From an uncultured Leucothrix sp. (GTDB lineage: Bacteria; Pseudomonadota; Gammaproteobacteria; Thiotrichales; Thiotrichaceae): DNA of 5,388 nt. The stretch lies in NCBI GenBank assembly GCA_938004025.1, contig CALKXC010000209.1, positions 1 to 5,388 of the forward strand, written 5' to 3'. The position numbers and the translations under genes were made by a program. A model generated the notes under the pieces. The model was not told where the DNA came from and ran no database searches. It worked only from the letters and a program-made list of their open reading frames with translations. Below are positions 5,285-5,388 of the stretch, one piece after another (the stretch's first letter is position 1; each line of letters opens with the position of its first letter).

Positions 5285-5388
5285 ATGACGGATAAACGAT
5301 TATTGTACCGTGTCATTTTAAAGGTTATGACGATGATTGGCATCATTGCATTACTTTTAGTGTTTTTTAATGCCGCCTTCTTTACTAA
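5285..5388 (+). CDS. Start of an unrecognised membrane protein (cut by window edge)
   Basis: From ATG 5285 the frame is open for 34 codons to the edge of the window, so only the N-terminus is visible. It has a short basic head (MTDKRLLYRVILKV) followed by a hydrophobic segment from about residue 15 to 33, which looks like a membrane anchor or signal peptide. There is no Shine-Dalgarno before 5285. An alternative start is ATG 5333, eight bases after AAAGG (5320-5324), which would give a protein beginning directly with the hydrophobic stretch. I do not recognise the family from this fragment. It is divergent from the DUF423 gene and nearly abuts it. Confidence 0.5.
   Translation, partial: MTDKRLLYRVILKVMTMIGIIALLLVFFNAAFFT
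5302..5307 (-). promoter_or_regulatory. Possible -10 element for the DUF423-PAP2 unit
   Basis: Minus-strand TACAAT, a good -10 hexamer, lies about 29 bases before the TTG start. No convincing -35 element is seen 16-18 bases further upstream, and it would lie inside the coding region of the divergent gene if that gene begins at 5285. Confidence 0.3.

Overview
The window looks like ordinary chromosomal DNA of a moderately AT-leaning gammaproteobacterium. The main reason is gene order. An MltD-type lytic transglycosylase, a YafS-family methyltransferase, rnhA and dnaQ lie side by side, which is a recognised gammaproteobacterial neighbourhood. A 5-formyltetrahydrofolate cyclo-ligase and a DUF423/YgdD protein fit the same group. 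I cannot place the organism more precisely from sequence alone, and nothing here looks mobile, viral or recently acquired.

Layout from left to right. (1) Positions 1-187, minus strand: the first 62 codons of 5-formyltetrahydrofolate cyclo-ligase, cut by the window edge. (2) Positions 188-317: a 130-base gap with a strong minus-strand intrinsic terminator. (3) Positions 318-1982, minus: mltD, an outer-membrane lipoprotein murein hydrolase with a long Gln/Pro-rich N-terminal part and a very basic linker before its LysM domain. (4) Positions 1983-2179: the divergent control region between mltD and the next operon, with a good plus-strand promoter and Shine-Dalgarno. (5) Positions 2180-4129, plus: a tight three-gene operon of a YafS-family methyltransferase, rnhA (RNase HI) and dnaQ (DNA polymerase III epsilon). 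(6) Positions 4126-5273, minus: a translationally coupled pair, a DUF423 membrane protein followed by a PAP2-family membrane phosphatase, convergent with dnaQ and sharing a TTAA at the stop codons. (7) Positions 5285-5388, plus: the start of an unrecognised membrane protein, cut by the window edge and divergent from the DUF423 gene.

rnhA and dnaQ both serve genome replication: one removes RNA from RNA-DNA hybrids, the other proofreads. The YafS-family protein at the head of their operon has no established role. mltD and the PAP2 gene both plausibly touch the cell envelope (glycan cleavage; dephosphorylation of lipid phosphates), but they are in separate transcription units. Four start sites deserve care: GTG at 187, ATG at 2180 rather than GTG at 2138, ATG at 4890 rather than TTG at 4929, and an apparently forced TTG at 5273. 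I found no clearly new system. The best leads are the degenerate SAM-binding motif in the YafS-family protein, the absence of the glyoxalase II gene often found at this locus, the unusual MltD architecture and the compact gene junctions.
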